In this document: positions 28,502 through 36,849 of the stretch, in pieces | Layout of the letters: each line of letters opens with the position of its first letter | How positions within the stretch are numbered: position 1 is the stretch's first letter | Notes under the pieces: generated by a model | What the model saw: the letters and a program-made list of their open reading frames with translations, nothing else | Told to the model about the DNA's origin: nothing | Database searches by the model: none | Program-made: the position numbers and the translations under genes | Origin: Bacteroidales bacterium | GTDB lineage: Bacteria; Bacteroidota; Bacteroidia; Bacteroidales; GCA-2711565 | Reading direction: 5' to 3' | Length of the DNA: 44,434 nucleotides | Assembly: GCA_028280405.1 (NCBI GenBank) | Contig: JANQLW010000058.1 | Span: 1 to 44,434 of the forward strand

Positions 28502-28545
28502 TAATTTAAATGCAGCTTCGTCAAAACATCAATAACCGCAATTCT

Positions 28546-29766
28546 ATGAAAAACATACTAATTATTTTTAGCATTTGTTTATTAATGTATAGTTGTAATT
28601 CATCAAACAATCCATTGATAAAAGTAACTGTAAATGGAAAAGATGTTCCTCAATTGAATATTCGGGATATCGATAAAGAAACTTCTCATTTTAATTTTTC
28701 AAATATCCTTGAAAATGTAGAATTTATTAAAATAGAAACCCGAGAAGATATCCCAATAAAAAAAGGTTCATGGCTGATTGGTAAAAAGTATTTAATTTGC
28801 GCTTCTTCTCCAAATAAAAGTATTATTCAGTTCTCAAGAGATGGAAAATTTATCAGAAAGTTGGTCAGCTATGGAAAAGGGCCTAAAGAAGCATCAGGGA
28901 TATTTAAATTTTATTTCGATACCAATGAAGATCATTTATTGTTATCCTGCCATGACAAAAAGAACAATTTAACCAGGTTTAACCTCAAGACGGGAAAATT
29001 TAAAGACTTTATTCCACTTTACAAAGCCTGTAGAGTTACCTCATTTCTGGTTAATGATAAAAATGAAATTATCATCATTCCATCATTTGAAGGTGAGATA
29101 GATTACGACTATGATATTTATACTCAGAATATGAAAGGAGAATTAATAAATGCTGTTAAAGGGGGAATTCCTCCGATTAATTTTAATACATCAGGGAATC
29201 TGTTAATTCCAATAAATAAACAAATACATTATCATCCCCTAAACTGTGATACTATTTATAAATACGATTTTAAAAAACTGATTCCTGCCTATATTATTGA
29301 AGACGGTGATAATGACTCTCCATTTCAAAAGAAAAAAGCGGTAGGAAATATGGATTACTTTAAAATATTTGAAACCCCGGGATATATCATTTTTCAAACG
29401 AGTGAAGTTTTACCCATTGGCATGCGAAAACAAAAAGTCATAAATGTAGATTTTCCGGGAATGAAAGTTTTGATCCATGATAAAATCAGTGGCGAATCCA
29501 GGTTTTTCGATCCTTTTTACAATGACTATGTTGGAAAAGAAATATTTCCTTTCAGGCTATTGATGAATTTTGGTTTCAAACAGAATGGTATTTATGTGGA
29601 AGTTTTTGATGCAGGCACCATCATAGAAACTGCAGAAAAAATCAAAACAAATCCGGAAATCCAAATCAAAGATAGAGATCTGGTTATCAAGTTAGGGGAA
29701 AGCCTTAGTGAAAATGATAACCCGGTATTACTGATTGGAAAAATTAAAAACAATATTAATTTTTAA
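28546..29766 (+). CDS. 6-bladed beta-propeller lipoprotein, paralogue 4
   Basis: About 406 residues from the ATG at 28546, chosen over an upstream ATG at 28510 because it places the signal peptide (MKNILIIFSICLLMYSC) at the N-terminus with C17 as lipidated residue. It is closest to paralogue 1: both have PLYKACRV/PLYKPCRV, GGIPPI/SSIPPI, YIIEDGD/YIINDGD and KIFETPGYIIF/KIYEAPGYFIF. The tail is ENDNPVLLIGKIKNNINF. This pair probably arose by a recent duplication. Confidence 0.82.
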   Translation: MKNILIIFSICLLMYSCNSSNNPLIKVTVNGKDVPQLNIRDIDKETSHFNFSNILENVEFIKIETREDIPIKKGSWLIGKKYLICASSPNKSIIQFSRDGKFIRKLVSYGKGPKEASGIFKFYFDTNEDHLLLSCHDKKNNLTRFNLKTGKFKDFIPLYKACRVTSFLVNDKNEIIIIPSFEGEIDYDYDIYTQNMKGELINAVKGGIPPINFNTSGNLLIPINKQIHYHPLNCDTIYKYDFKKLIPAYIIEDGDNDSPFQKKKAVGNMDYFKIFETPGYIIFQTSEVLPIGMRKQKVINVDFPGMKVLIHDKISGESRFFDPFYNDYVGKEIFPFRLLMNFGFKQNGIYVEVFDAGTIIETAEKIKTNPEIQIKDRDLVIKLGESLSENDNPVLLIGKIKNNINF

Positions 29767-29770
29767 GCCT

Positions 29771-30993
29771 ATGAGTAAAATTTCAATAATTCTTTTAAAT
29801 ATTGCCCTTTTCCTTTTTTATAATTCTTCTGCACAGAAAACTGTCGTTGTAAAAGACATCAAAGGACATAATGTTCCTAGCTTGCTATTCGAAAATCTGA
29901 AAGATTCAATACCATTTAACTTATCAGATTTTGCAGAAAATATAAGATTTGTACGGATTGAAAACAGTAAAGATATACTAATTGGCCCCTACTCTAAATG
30001 GCTGGTATCAGAAGAATACATTATTCATATACCAATTTCACAGGATGGATGTATTAAACAGTTTACTAAAGAAGGAAAGTTTCTTAGAAATTTGATTTCT
30101 AAGGGTGAAGGCCCGGATCAATATAGAATGGCAACTACGATACTGATTTCCAAAGGCAATTCTTTGCTCATAATCAGAGATATGGCTAAGCCGGACTATT
30201 TAATATGTTTAAACCTTAAAAATGGGGATAAGCTGGATAATATTCCTTTATATCAAAAAGGCCAGATAAGTACAATCATTTCAAATCCTGATAAATCATT
30301 AACTATTCTTTATAAAAAGCCTTTCAGACAGGAATTAAAACATAGAATTATCAAACAAAATTTAAAAGGAGAATTTATGGAAGGCTATGATATAGATTTT
30401 GAGACTCCTAATGCTAATATGTTCTATAGAATGTCGGATATGTATTCTGTCAATAATCAGGTGAGAATTACTTTTACTGATAATAATACCATTTATGGTA
30501 TTCAAGAAAAAAAGTTAAACCCATATACAAAATTGGAAAAGACAAAAACCCGGTTGTATTTAACAGTTTTATGAAAAAGGGAGATTATAACCTTGATATT
30601 ATTTTTGAAAATAAAAACGCTATTGTTTACAAAATATCAGATTATTTAAAGCTTGAGCAAAAAGGGACAAATAGTATTCTTCATCGAAAAATTCAGCATA
30701 TTCTATTTGATAAACAGAACACAAAAGCCACATTTCTCCAAAAATTACAAAATGATTACCTTGGGCAAAACATTAGTAACAAGGCTCTTAACATTTTAAA
30801 CATAAATAATTATAAGTTTTTCATTCAGGAAATTGATGCCATAACTATGCTTGAAATAATTGATAAAATAAAAAATAATCCTGATTTAGAAATTAAGATT
30901 CGTGATCAGATATTAAAATTGGAGCAGAATCTTAGCGAGAATGATAATCCGGTTTTACTTATCGGAAAAATAAAGGAAAATATCAAACTTTAA
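29771..30993 (+). pseudogene. 6-bladed beta-propeller, paralogue 5, broken by a -1 frameshift
   Basis: The first part (29771-30574) starts MSKISIILLNIALFLFYNSSAQ, a non-lipoprotein signal peptide unlike its siblings, and follows the family to TIYGIQEKK. It then loses similarity and stops. The second part is read one frame back to 30993 and ends ENDNPVLLIGKIKENIKL. If one A is added to the A7 run at 30507-30513, translation continues as KKVKPIYKIGKDKNPVVF, matching the PIYFF/PAYII segment of the siblings, and joins the second part exactly. This may be a true mutation, a base error, or slippage-dependent expression. Without slippage the product loses its C-terminal third. Confidence 0.85.
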
Positions 30994-31016
30994 TTATTAA
31001 CATTTAGACCTTGTTT

Positions 31017-32219
31017 ATGAAAAAAAATTTAGCCCTTTTAATCTGTCTCTTATTAATAATTTCCTGCAATAAAAAAGAAGATAATTGTATTTCAACGATC
31101 AATATAAATGGGAATCAGGTTAAAAAACTTAATCCGGAATTAATTCAAAAAACAATACCCTTTAATTTATCAGAATTAATCACAGATATTGAGTTTATTA
31201 AAATAGAATCGAAAAAAGGATTACATCTTGGAAAAGAGACTTTTATTATAGGAGAAAAATATATCATTTCCTACCCTTATGACCCAACTGCTCCTTTCAG
31301 ACAGTTTACCAGAGATGGTAAATATTTAAGAGATTTGATTGGCAGAGGTAACGGCCCAAATGAAGTAGGAAGCCCAGCACATTGTTATGTGTCAGATAAT
31401 GAAAAATACATTCTTTTTATAGATTTTAAAAAAAGACAGTATTTGCAGTGTATTGACCTGAACTCTAGTAAGAAAATGGCTAATATTCCTCTATTCTATG
31501 AAACTCAAACCAATTCTTTGATAATGCCTGATGACAGTACAATTATGTATGTTCCTGAATATTTTAAATCCAGGGAAAAGAATTATGATATCATTATTCA
31601 GAATACCAAAGGGCAATTAATAAAATCTGTTAGTCAGAATTTAACTCCATATAGAGCTGGAACCTGGGCAAGGTTAATCTCTAAAGTTGACGGTATTTAC
31701 CATTATAAGCCTATAGGAAATGATACTTTGTATGAATACAAAAATAATAAGCTTCTCCCCTATTTTATATCGGGTAGTTTAACTATTGACGGACCAAATC
31801 AAAAACAACTTACATATGAACTAAACCTGGCTAAAGAGACAGTCAACAATTTAATATTTCTTGTTAAAGATTATGAGGAAACCAGTGATGAATATGGTCG
31901 GCGTAAATTTGAATTAAATACAGTCATCGTTGATAAAAAGAATGATAAAGCTTGCCATTTAAATCCATTGTATAATGATATCCTGGGTGTTGAATTTGAC
32001 CATGGAGAATTGTTTATTGCCACAAAATTTCATCAAGGCCGTCAACATGTTCAAAATATAGATGCCCTTACATTCCTTGAATATATTGAAGTCATAAAAA
32101 GTGATCCTAAAATAAAAGTTAAAAGTAAGGAGCAATTATTAAAGCTTGCTGAAGGTATGACTGAAAATGATAATCCTATTTTGCTTATCGGTAAAATTAA
32201 GGACCAAATAGAACTTTAA
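31017..32219 (+). CDS. 6-bladed beta-propeller lipoprotein, paralogue 6
   Basis: A 400-residue paralogue beginning at the ATG at 31017. Signal peptide MKKNLALLICLLLIISC with C17, followed by NKKED, which fits a lysine-acidic surface-export signal. Blocks are FNLSELITDIEFIKIES, FIIGEKYIISY, FRQFTRDGKYLRDLIGRGNGPNEV, and the tail ENDNPILLIGKIKDQIEL. It closes the array; a strong hairpin follows the stop. Confidence 0.82.
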   Translation: MKKNLALLICLLLIISCNKKEDNCISTININGNQVKKLNPELIQKTIPFNLSELITDIEFIKIESKKGLHLGKETFIIGEKYIISYPYDPTAPFRQFTRDGKYLRDLIGRGNGPNEVGSPAHCYVSDNEKYILFIDFKKRQYLQCIDLNSSKKMANIPLFYETQTNSLIMPDDSTIMYVPEYFKSREKNYDIIIQNTKGQLIKSVSQNLTPYRAGTWARLISKVDGIYHYKPIGNDTLYEYKNNKLLPYFISGSLTIDGPNQKQLTYELNLAKETVNNLIFLVKDYEETSDEYGRRKFELNTVIVDKKNDKACHLNPLYNDILGVEFDHGELFIATKFHQGRQHVQNIDALTFLEYIEVIKSDPKIKVKSKEQLLKLAEGMTENDNPILLIGKIKDQIEL

Positions 32220-32228
32220 AAAAGAAAA

Positions 32229-32260
32229 GAGGCTATCCATTATTCCTTTTGGATAGCCTC
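32229..32260. terminator. Bidirectional terminator between propeller array and ThuA-like gene
   Basis: GAGGCTATCC (32229-32238) pairs with GGATAGCCTC (32251-32260) around a 12-base loop. The left flank is A-rich (AAAGAAAA) and the right flank reaches CTTTTT, so it can serve the convergent genes on either side. Confidence 0.8.
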
Positions 32261-32284
32261 CTATAGCCTTTTTAAAATCAAATT

Positions 32285-33757
32285 TTATTTTAATTCTTTT
32301 TTAATCTTATTAATCAAATACTTACATCCCCCTGTTTCTGTAAAGAACAGGTATTCTCTATTTTTTTCATACCATTTTTCCCATTCTTTAGCAGAATCAA
32401 ATACTTCGTTGGTATAGCGCTTTAACAATAGTAAGGCAATGCCTTTTTTTGTTTCATCTTTTAAAGCAGCTATACATACGGGAAGAAAGTCTTCATCATA
32501 AAAACTTTTGCCAAACTTCATTGCATCTTCATCAATTATAAAATTGAATAGAAAATCCGGATCTGCTCTCATGAATGGAATGTACCTTTTATAGAAGTTG
32601 TTATAATTTTTATAGTCTAAGCCAAACTTATCATATAACTTAGGTTCTCTACTCCTGTAATATTCATCTTCTGATAGAATCATCAGAGGCTGGCTATTTA
32701 TCCTCATTTTTTCCCTTTCAGTCAGCTCTTTACCTTCAGCTTGCTTTTTCTTAGCTGCTTTACGATTTTTTTCACTTTGAATATTACGTGCTTTAATAGA
32801 TTTTTTATAAGCAATATAAGCGGCTTTGAAATCTTTGGATGCGTATCCCTTAACCCTGTCTCTTAACCACATTCTATCATGTAACTTTTTTGACAGAATG
32901 CGTTGTCCTTTAAATTGAGCAATATAATGAATTGCATTAATGAAAACCAATTTGCCCTGTGCGGTCATATGTTTTGGCCCTCCACTATACCCCCAATGAA
33001 AGATATTTCCATGACGCCCTAAGGCTACTTGTCCGGGAGCTTTCGCATGATCTCCTTCTGAAATAAATTCAGCATCCGGAGAATCAGTATAGCCAGCCCC
33101 ACGGTTTACAAGTCCGGCAGATAAAACAGAACCCTTTTGATAGCCCATCGTTTGAACTTCCCACATTTTCATTGTTTTACCGAATTTCCCTGTTTCGAGG
33201 AAATTTTCAGGAGTTTCAACATCAATCCAATTTAGCTTTACTTTATTAGGAGTATTAAAGATTGCATGCTCCTCGTTTGTAAGTAATCCATACTTACCAA
33301 GACACAGTCAGCACCAATCCAATTTATTTTTTAGACTCCATCTTACCTTTTCGCTATTGGTACTTATTGTGATTGCTGCCGCAGAAAAATCTTCAGGGAT
33401 GTATTGGGGTTGATGTTTGATATGCCTACCCTTTGAATCAATTTCAGTAACCATAGGCTTTATAAGCTTAGGCATGGCATCAAAAATAGTAACATCATAT
33501 TGATCAGACATGTTTGCAACATAATCCAAATGATGAACCATTTTCACTTTAAAAAAATGATTGTTTAAAAATTGTTCAAAATCAGCCCAGCGGAATTTTC
33601 TTTCAGCAAAGGCTTCTTTTGTCTCAAATTTTCTTTTCATTGTTTGTACTTTATGGCCAGGATTCCAACCAACATACAAAATACTTATTTTACTTTTTTC
33701 AGCATAGACAGAAAAAGTAAATAGTATAACCAGCATTGTTAATAATAGTTTTTTCAT
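32285..33757 (-). pseudogene. ThuA-like protein gene interrupted by one in-frame TGA
   Basis: Translation from the ATG at 33757 (signal peptide MKKLLLTMLVILFTFSVYA; 33772 is also possible) runs 149 codons to a TGA at 33308-33310. It then continues in the same frame without other stops for 340 codons. The joined product has a ThuA/glutamine-amidotransferase-like domain: KISILYVGWNPGH, then LGKYGLLTNEEHAIF, then VALGRHGNIFHWGYSGGP. A basic helical region (KKSIKARNIQSEKNRKAAKKK) and about 150 further residues of unknown type follow. ThuA relatives act in carbohydrate metabolism, often with SusC/D loci. A nonsense mutation is the simplest reading. See findings for a hairpin just after the TGA. 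Confidence 0.72.
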
Positions 33758-33827
33758 AAAAATAAATTTCATAATGAAAATTTCACCCTTCATTTAAGTT
33801 TATATTGAAGTTGTCAAAAGTTGGAAA

Positions 33828-33958
33828 CCAAACCCCGGCTTCCTTACCTCATCCGTCGAAGGTAAAAGAACATACTTTCGTTCATTGACTTTAGCTCAAT
33901 AATAGTATTGATCCGGGGCTTGGCTAATCGGTAAAGAACAGGATTAGGTATCAATCCT
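33828..33958. repeat. Nested inverted repeats in the gap between M43-like and ThuA-like genes
   Basis: CCAAACCCCGG (33828-33838) and CCGGGGCTTGG (33913-33923) can pair with one mismatch. Inside them TTACCT (33844-33849) pairs with AGGTAA (33860-33865). Next to them AGGATT (33940-33945) pairs with AATCCT (33953-33958), just downstream of the M43-like stop, and may act as a weak terminator on the - strand. Confidence 0.55.
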
Positions 33959-33969
33959 ATTTCTCTTTA

Positions 33970-35307
33970 TTATTGTCCTGTTAAAGCCCAAGTTGATTTA
34001 TAACTCCACCTTGAAGGACATCTTTCTAAAACATCTCTAATTCTTTTAGCCTGATCAACGGTAATTGAATTACTGCGACTATAGTTAGCCATGATATTAA
34101 AGGTTGTAAAATAATTACCGGTATTTGCGTCTTTTTTATATAATGAAGACGTAAAATAATAAGGAGAAGTATCTTCGCAGAAGTCAGTATCTCCATCAAT
34201 AAAATTGTTAATAGTTACCCATTTACCAAGATTATAGTCATAGTAAGTTCTTATGTCGATCTCCATAGGGTATAAACCTAAATACAGGCCCATAATCCTT
34301 GAAAGTTCAAAATAAGTTGTCCCAAAACTTTTGCCATCTCTTAAAAAGTCGGTTTTATTATAAACAATTCCTATATCTGTGAGTTCTGTGATATCAGAAA
34401 GAGAATAATCTTCAACCTCCAGGGCATTTATTCCGGGAATATTATCAGATCCTTGGAGAATAACAGTTGGTTGTTCAACTTTAAATGATTTTGATCCATC
34501 TGAGGACCAGCCACCCTGAGCAATATCATAAATCCAAATGTTAAGATATTTATTAGGATCCCACATTAGATTATTTTTCATATAATCAAGGGATTCTGCA
34601 ACAGAGAATTCTTCATCAATATTCACAATATTTAAGCCTTCCTGTTTTAAGAGTGCTCCATATTTATCATATTTAGCTAATTTAAAAGTAATGCTGGCAT
34701 GCCCTACATTGGGATTTGTAGTTCGTTGTCCATTATAAATTACATTTAACAGATCTAGTTTCTCCTGCAATACTTCGGAAGTTACTTTGGTAGCAGGAGC
34801 ATTATAAGAAGGTGGTTGCAATACATGAAATATAATAGGAATCTTTAATTCATCATAATTTTCATCTGGCACATCCCTTATTTTTATACTTAACGTATTA
34901 GATTGCAAGTCATTTACTTTCGCATAAAATTCAATTTCAGCACTATTGGTATTTGATGTTTTAAACTGATTATTTTCAATAACAGTTCCTTGTTCATCAT
35001 AAACCTTAATCCATCCTTTAGAATATTGATCTTCAGGGATTCTAAATGTATCTATTCTAATAGAATCGTGATATGTAATATTATCACCTATTTGTTCTTT
35101 ATATTTCTCTTTTATCTCCTTAATGTCATAGGCAATTATTCTAAACTCCATGATTGATTGACCATTTGCTAGTAGTTTATCATTATCAGACATGAGTTCT
35201 ATAATTTTTATATCCTCTGTGTTTACCGGATTTTCAATACCTTCAAAAGCATCCGGAGTACAAGAAAATAGTAATATGGCTATTATTAATGTATATAATA
35301 TTTTCAT
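33970..35307 (-). CDS. Pappalysin (M43)-like lipoprotein with lost zinc site
   Basis: A 445-residue lipoprotein (lipobox LLFSC, C16). Its pattern is that of the Bacteroidota zinc-metalloprotease lipoproteins that accompany SusC/D genes: an N-terminal Ig-like part to about residue 150, then IPIIFHVLQ, YLNIWIYDIA, DTDFCEDTSPYYF, NIMANYS and the closing RCPSRWSYKSTWALTG. Where HExGHxxGxxH is expected, residues 337-347 read RIMGLYLGLYP, so all three histidines and the glutamate are gone. It is unlikely to be a protease and may bind peptide or protein. It lies 65 bases after the susD-like stop and is probably cotranscribed with it. Confidence 0.75.
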   Translation of the reverse strand: MKILYTLIIAILLFSCTPDAFEGIENPVNTEDIKIIELMSDNDKLLANGQSIMEFRIIAYDIKEIKEKYKEQIGDNITYHDSIRIDTFRIPEDQYSKGWIKVYDEQGTVIENNQFKTSNTNSAEIEFYAKVNDLQSNTLSIKIRDVPDENYDELKIPIIFHVLQPPSYNAPATKVTSEVLQEKLDLLNVIYNGQRTTNPNVGHASITFKLAKYDKYGALLKQEGLNIVNIDEEFSVAESLDYMKNNLMWDPNKYLNIWIYDIAQGGWSSDGSKSFKVEQPTVILQGSDNIPGINALEVEDYSLSDITELTDIGIVYNKTDFLRDGKSFGTTYFELSRIMGLYLGLYPMEIDIRTYYDYNLGKWVTINNFIDGDTDFCEDTSPYYFTSSLYKKDANTGNYFTTFNIMANYSRSNSITVDQAKRIRDVLERCPSRWSYKSTWALTGQ

Positions 35308-35372
35308 TATTGTTTATTTTAAAATTAAAATTCTGATAGTTATTGAAACGATCAGGAAATAACTTAAATTCA

Positions 35373-36848
35373 TTATTTTGTTATCCATCCCGGATTTTGT
35401 TCCAGCTTATTATTTACGCTAAGTTCAGAAGACAGCGGAATCGGTAATGCAAACCTATAATCTCCATCTTGTAATGTAAATTCAACTTCCCTGTTTTCGG
35501 TACTAGGAATATCAGCAGAAATAGCTATTCGTGAAAATCCCTTATTCATTCTTTTTAAATCAATCCATCGGCTACCAAATTCAAAACAAAACTCTTTTCT
35601 TCTTTCTTTTATGATTTCATCCAACAGATCACTACCCTGATAGCCCGGATATCCGGGAATTCTGGATTGTTTAAAAGCATTAAGATAGCTAACGGCATTT
35701 GCATTTTCACCCATTCTGGCATAAGCTTCAGCTATAATCAATTGAAATTCAGCGATTCTCCACAAAGGCACAACATTTCGTGCACTATAACTAGGTGACC
35801 ATTTAAATACTTGCATATTATCATTAAAATATGCATCAATACGAATATCATGAACATCATAAAGGCTGGCAAATTCAGTATCTAACGGTATATCTCCTGC
35901 AAATCCCCAAGGAGCAAAAAAGTTGGATACTACTGCTCTTCCATTACTAACAATAAGCAAACAATAAGGATTATTTAATTCAAATCCACGGGATTTACTC
36001 TTAAATATATCTTTCAAGTTACCAGCTGTATTTACTAGTGTTTTCCCTTCCAGTACTTTTTTCGCATACTCAGCAGCATACTGCCAATCTTCAGATTCTT
36101 TTGCTGCAGATTCTGCTTTAAACCAATAGATTTGTGCATAAAGTGCTGCTAACTTTTTCTTGGAATAGAATACATTCCAGGCTGTAGGATTAAAATCTAG
36201 TACTTCTATTGCATTTAGTTCATCCAACAAAAATTTATAAATTTCTGTTTGGGTAGACCTGGCAGTCCCTTCTGTTGCCTCAGAATCAGTTGTAAGCGGA
36301 AGTCCATATTTATCGTTATCATAAGGGGCAAAAAATTTAAGGAGATTAAAATACATTAAGGTTCTTAACATCTTTGTTTCACAATATACCTCCTTATATT
36401 CTTCTGTTGACTTGTCTTCAATTTTTTCTAATGCATCAAGAACAAGATTGAAATAACCTATATTCTGATAATATTCATTCCATAATAAGGTAGAAACATC
36501 ATAGCCCATCCACTCAGTGGCTTGATAATATGAATTTTCATAATATCTCCATACATAGAACAAATTAGGCATATGTTTCATTACAATATTATCCGCATAA
36601 AACATAAAATTTGTTGTCACATAAGTGTTATATGGGAAGAATACAGGTTTGCCATCTAGTGTTACAGCATCTGTTCTCCAAGAACTATTTGTATTTGTAA
36701 TGCCATAAAAATAGGATGACATTAGGCTTTTTACCTCAGCCATTGTTTCGAGAGAGATAAAGTTTTTGGGTTTTACATCTAAATAATCATTACACGAAAA
36801 AAATGATAATAAAACCATCGAGCATAAATATATTTTTAATTTTTTCAT
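35373..36848 (-). CDS. RagB/SusD-family nutrient-binding outer-membrane lipoprotein
   Basis: A 491-residue surface lipoprotein (lipobox LSFFSC, C19, followed by NDYLDVKP, the classic SusD start). Tetratricopeptide-like helices follow. WRIAEFQLIIAEAYARMGENANAVSYLNAF and LLDEIIKERRKEFCFEFGSRWIDLKRMN are hallmark SusD C-terminal blocks. It caps the SusC barrel and captures the substrate. The ATG at 36848 is chosen because it lies one base after the SusC stop and starts the signal peptide; a start at 36860 would overlap susC. No carbohydrate-degrading genes are seen in the window, so the substrate (sugar or peptide) is open. Confidence 0.93.
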   Translation of the reverse strand: MKKLKIYLCSMVLLSFFSCNDYLDVKPKNFISLETMAEVKSLMSSYFYGITNTNSSWRTDAVTLDGKPVFFPYNTYVTTNFMFYADNIVMKHMPNLFYVWRYYENSYYQATEWMGYDVSTLLWNEYYQNIGYFNLVLDALEKIEDKSTEEYKEVYCETKMLRTLMYFNLLKFFAPYDNDKYGLPLTTDSEATEGTARSTQTEIYKFLLDELNAIEVLDFNPTAWNVFYSKKKLAALYAQIYWFKAESAAKESEDWQYAAEYAKKVLEGKTLVNTAGNLKDIFKSKSRGFELNNPYCLLIVSNGRAVVSNFFAPWGFAGDIPLDTEFASLYDVHDIRIDAYFNDNMQVFKWSPSYSARNVVPLWRIAEFQLIIAEAYARMGENANAVSYLNAFKQSRIPGYPGYQGSDLLDEIIKERRKEFCFEFGSRWIDLKRMNKGFSRIAISADIPSTENREVEFTLQDGDYRFALPIPLSSELSVNNKLEQNPGWITK

Positions 36849-36849
36849 A

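Noticed and set aside
24798..32219. Propeller array as one giant repeat protein split by sequencing errors
   Set aside because: Nearly every unit has its own start, signal peptide or lipobox, stop and intergenic gap; only unit 5 shows a frame break.
33308..33310. TGA reassigned to tryptophan or another sense codon genome-wide
   Set aside because: Other genes in the window end cleanly at TGA, for example the CAP-SPOR gene at 8311 and the propeller remnant at 43181, so TGA is a normal stop here.
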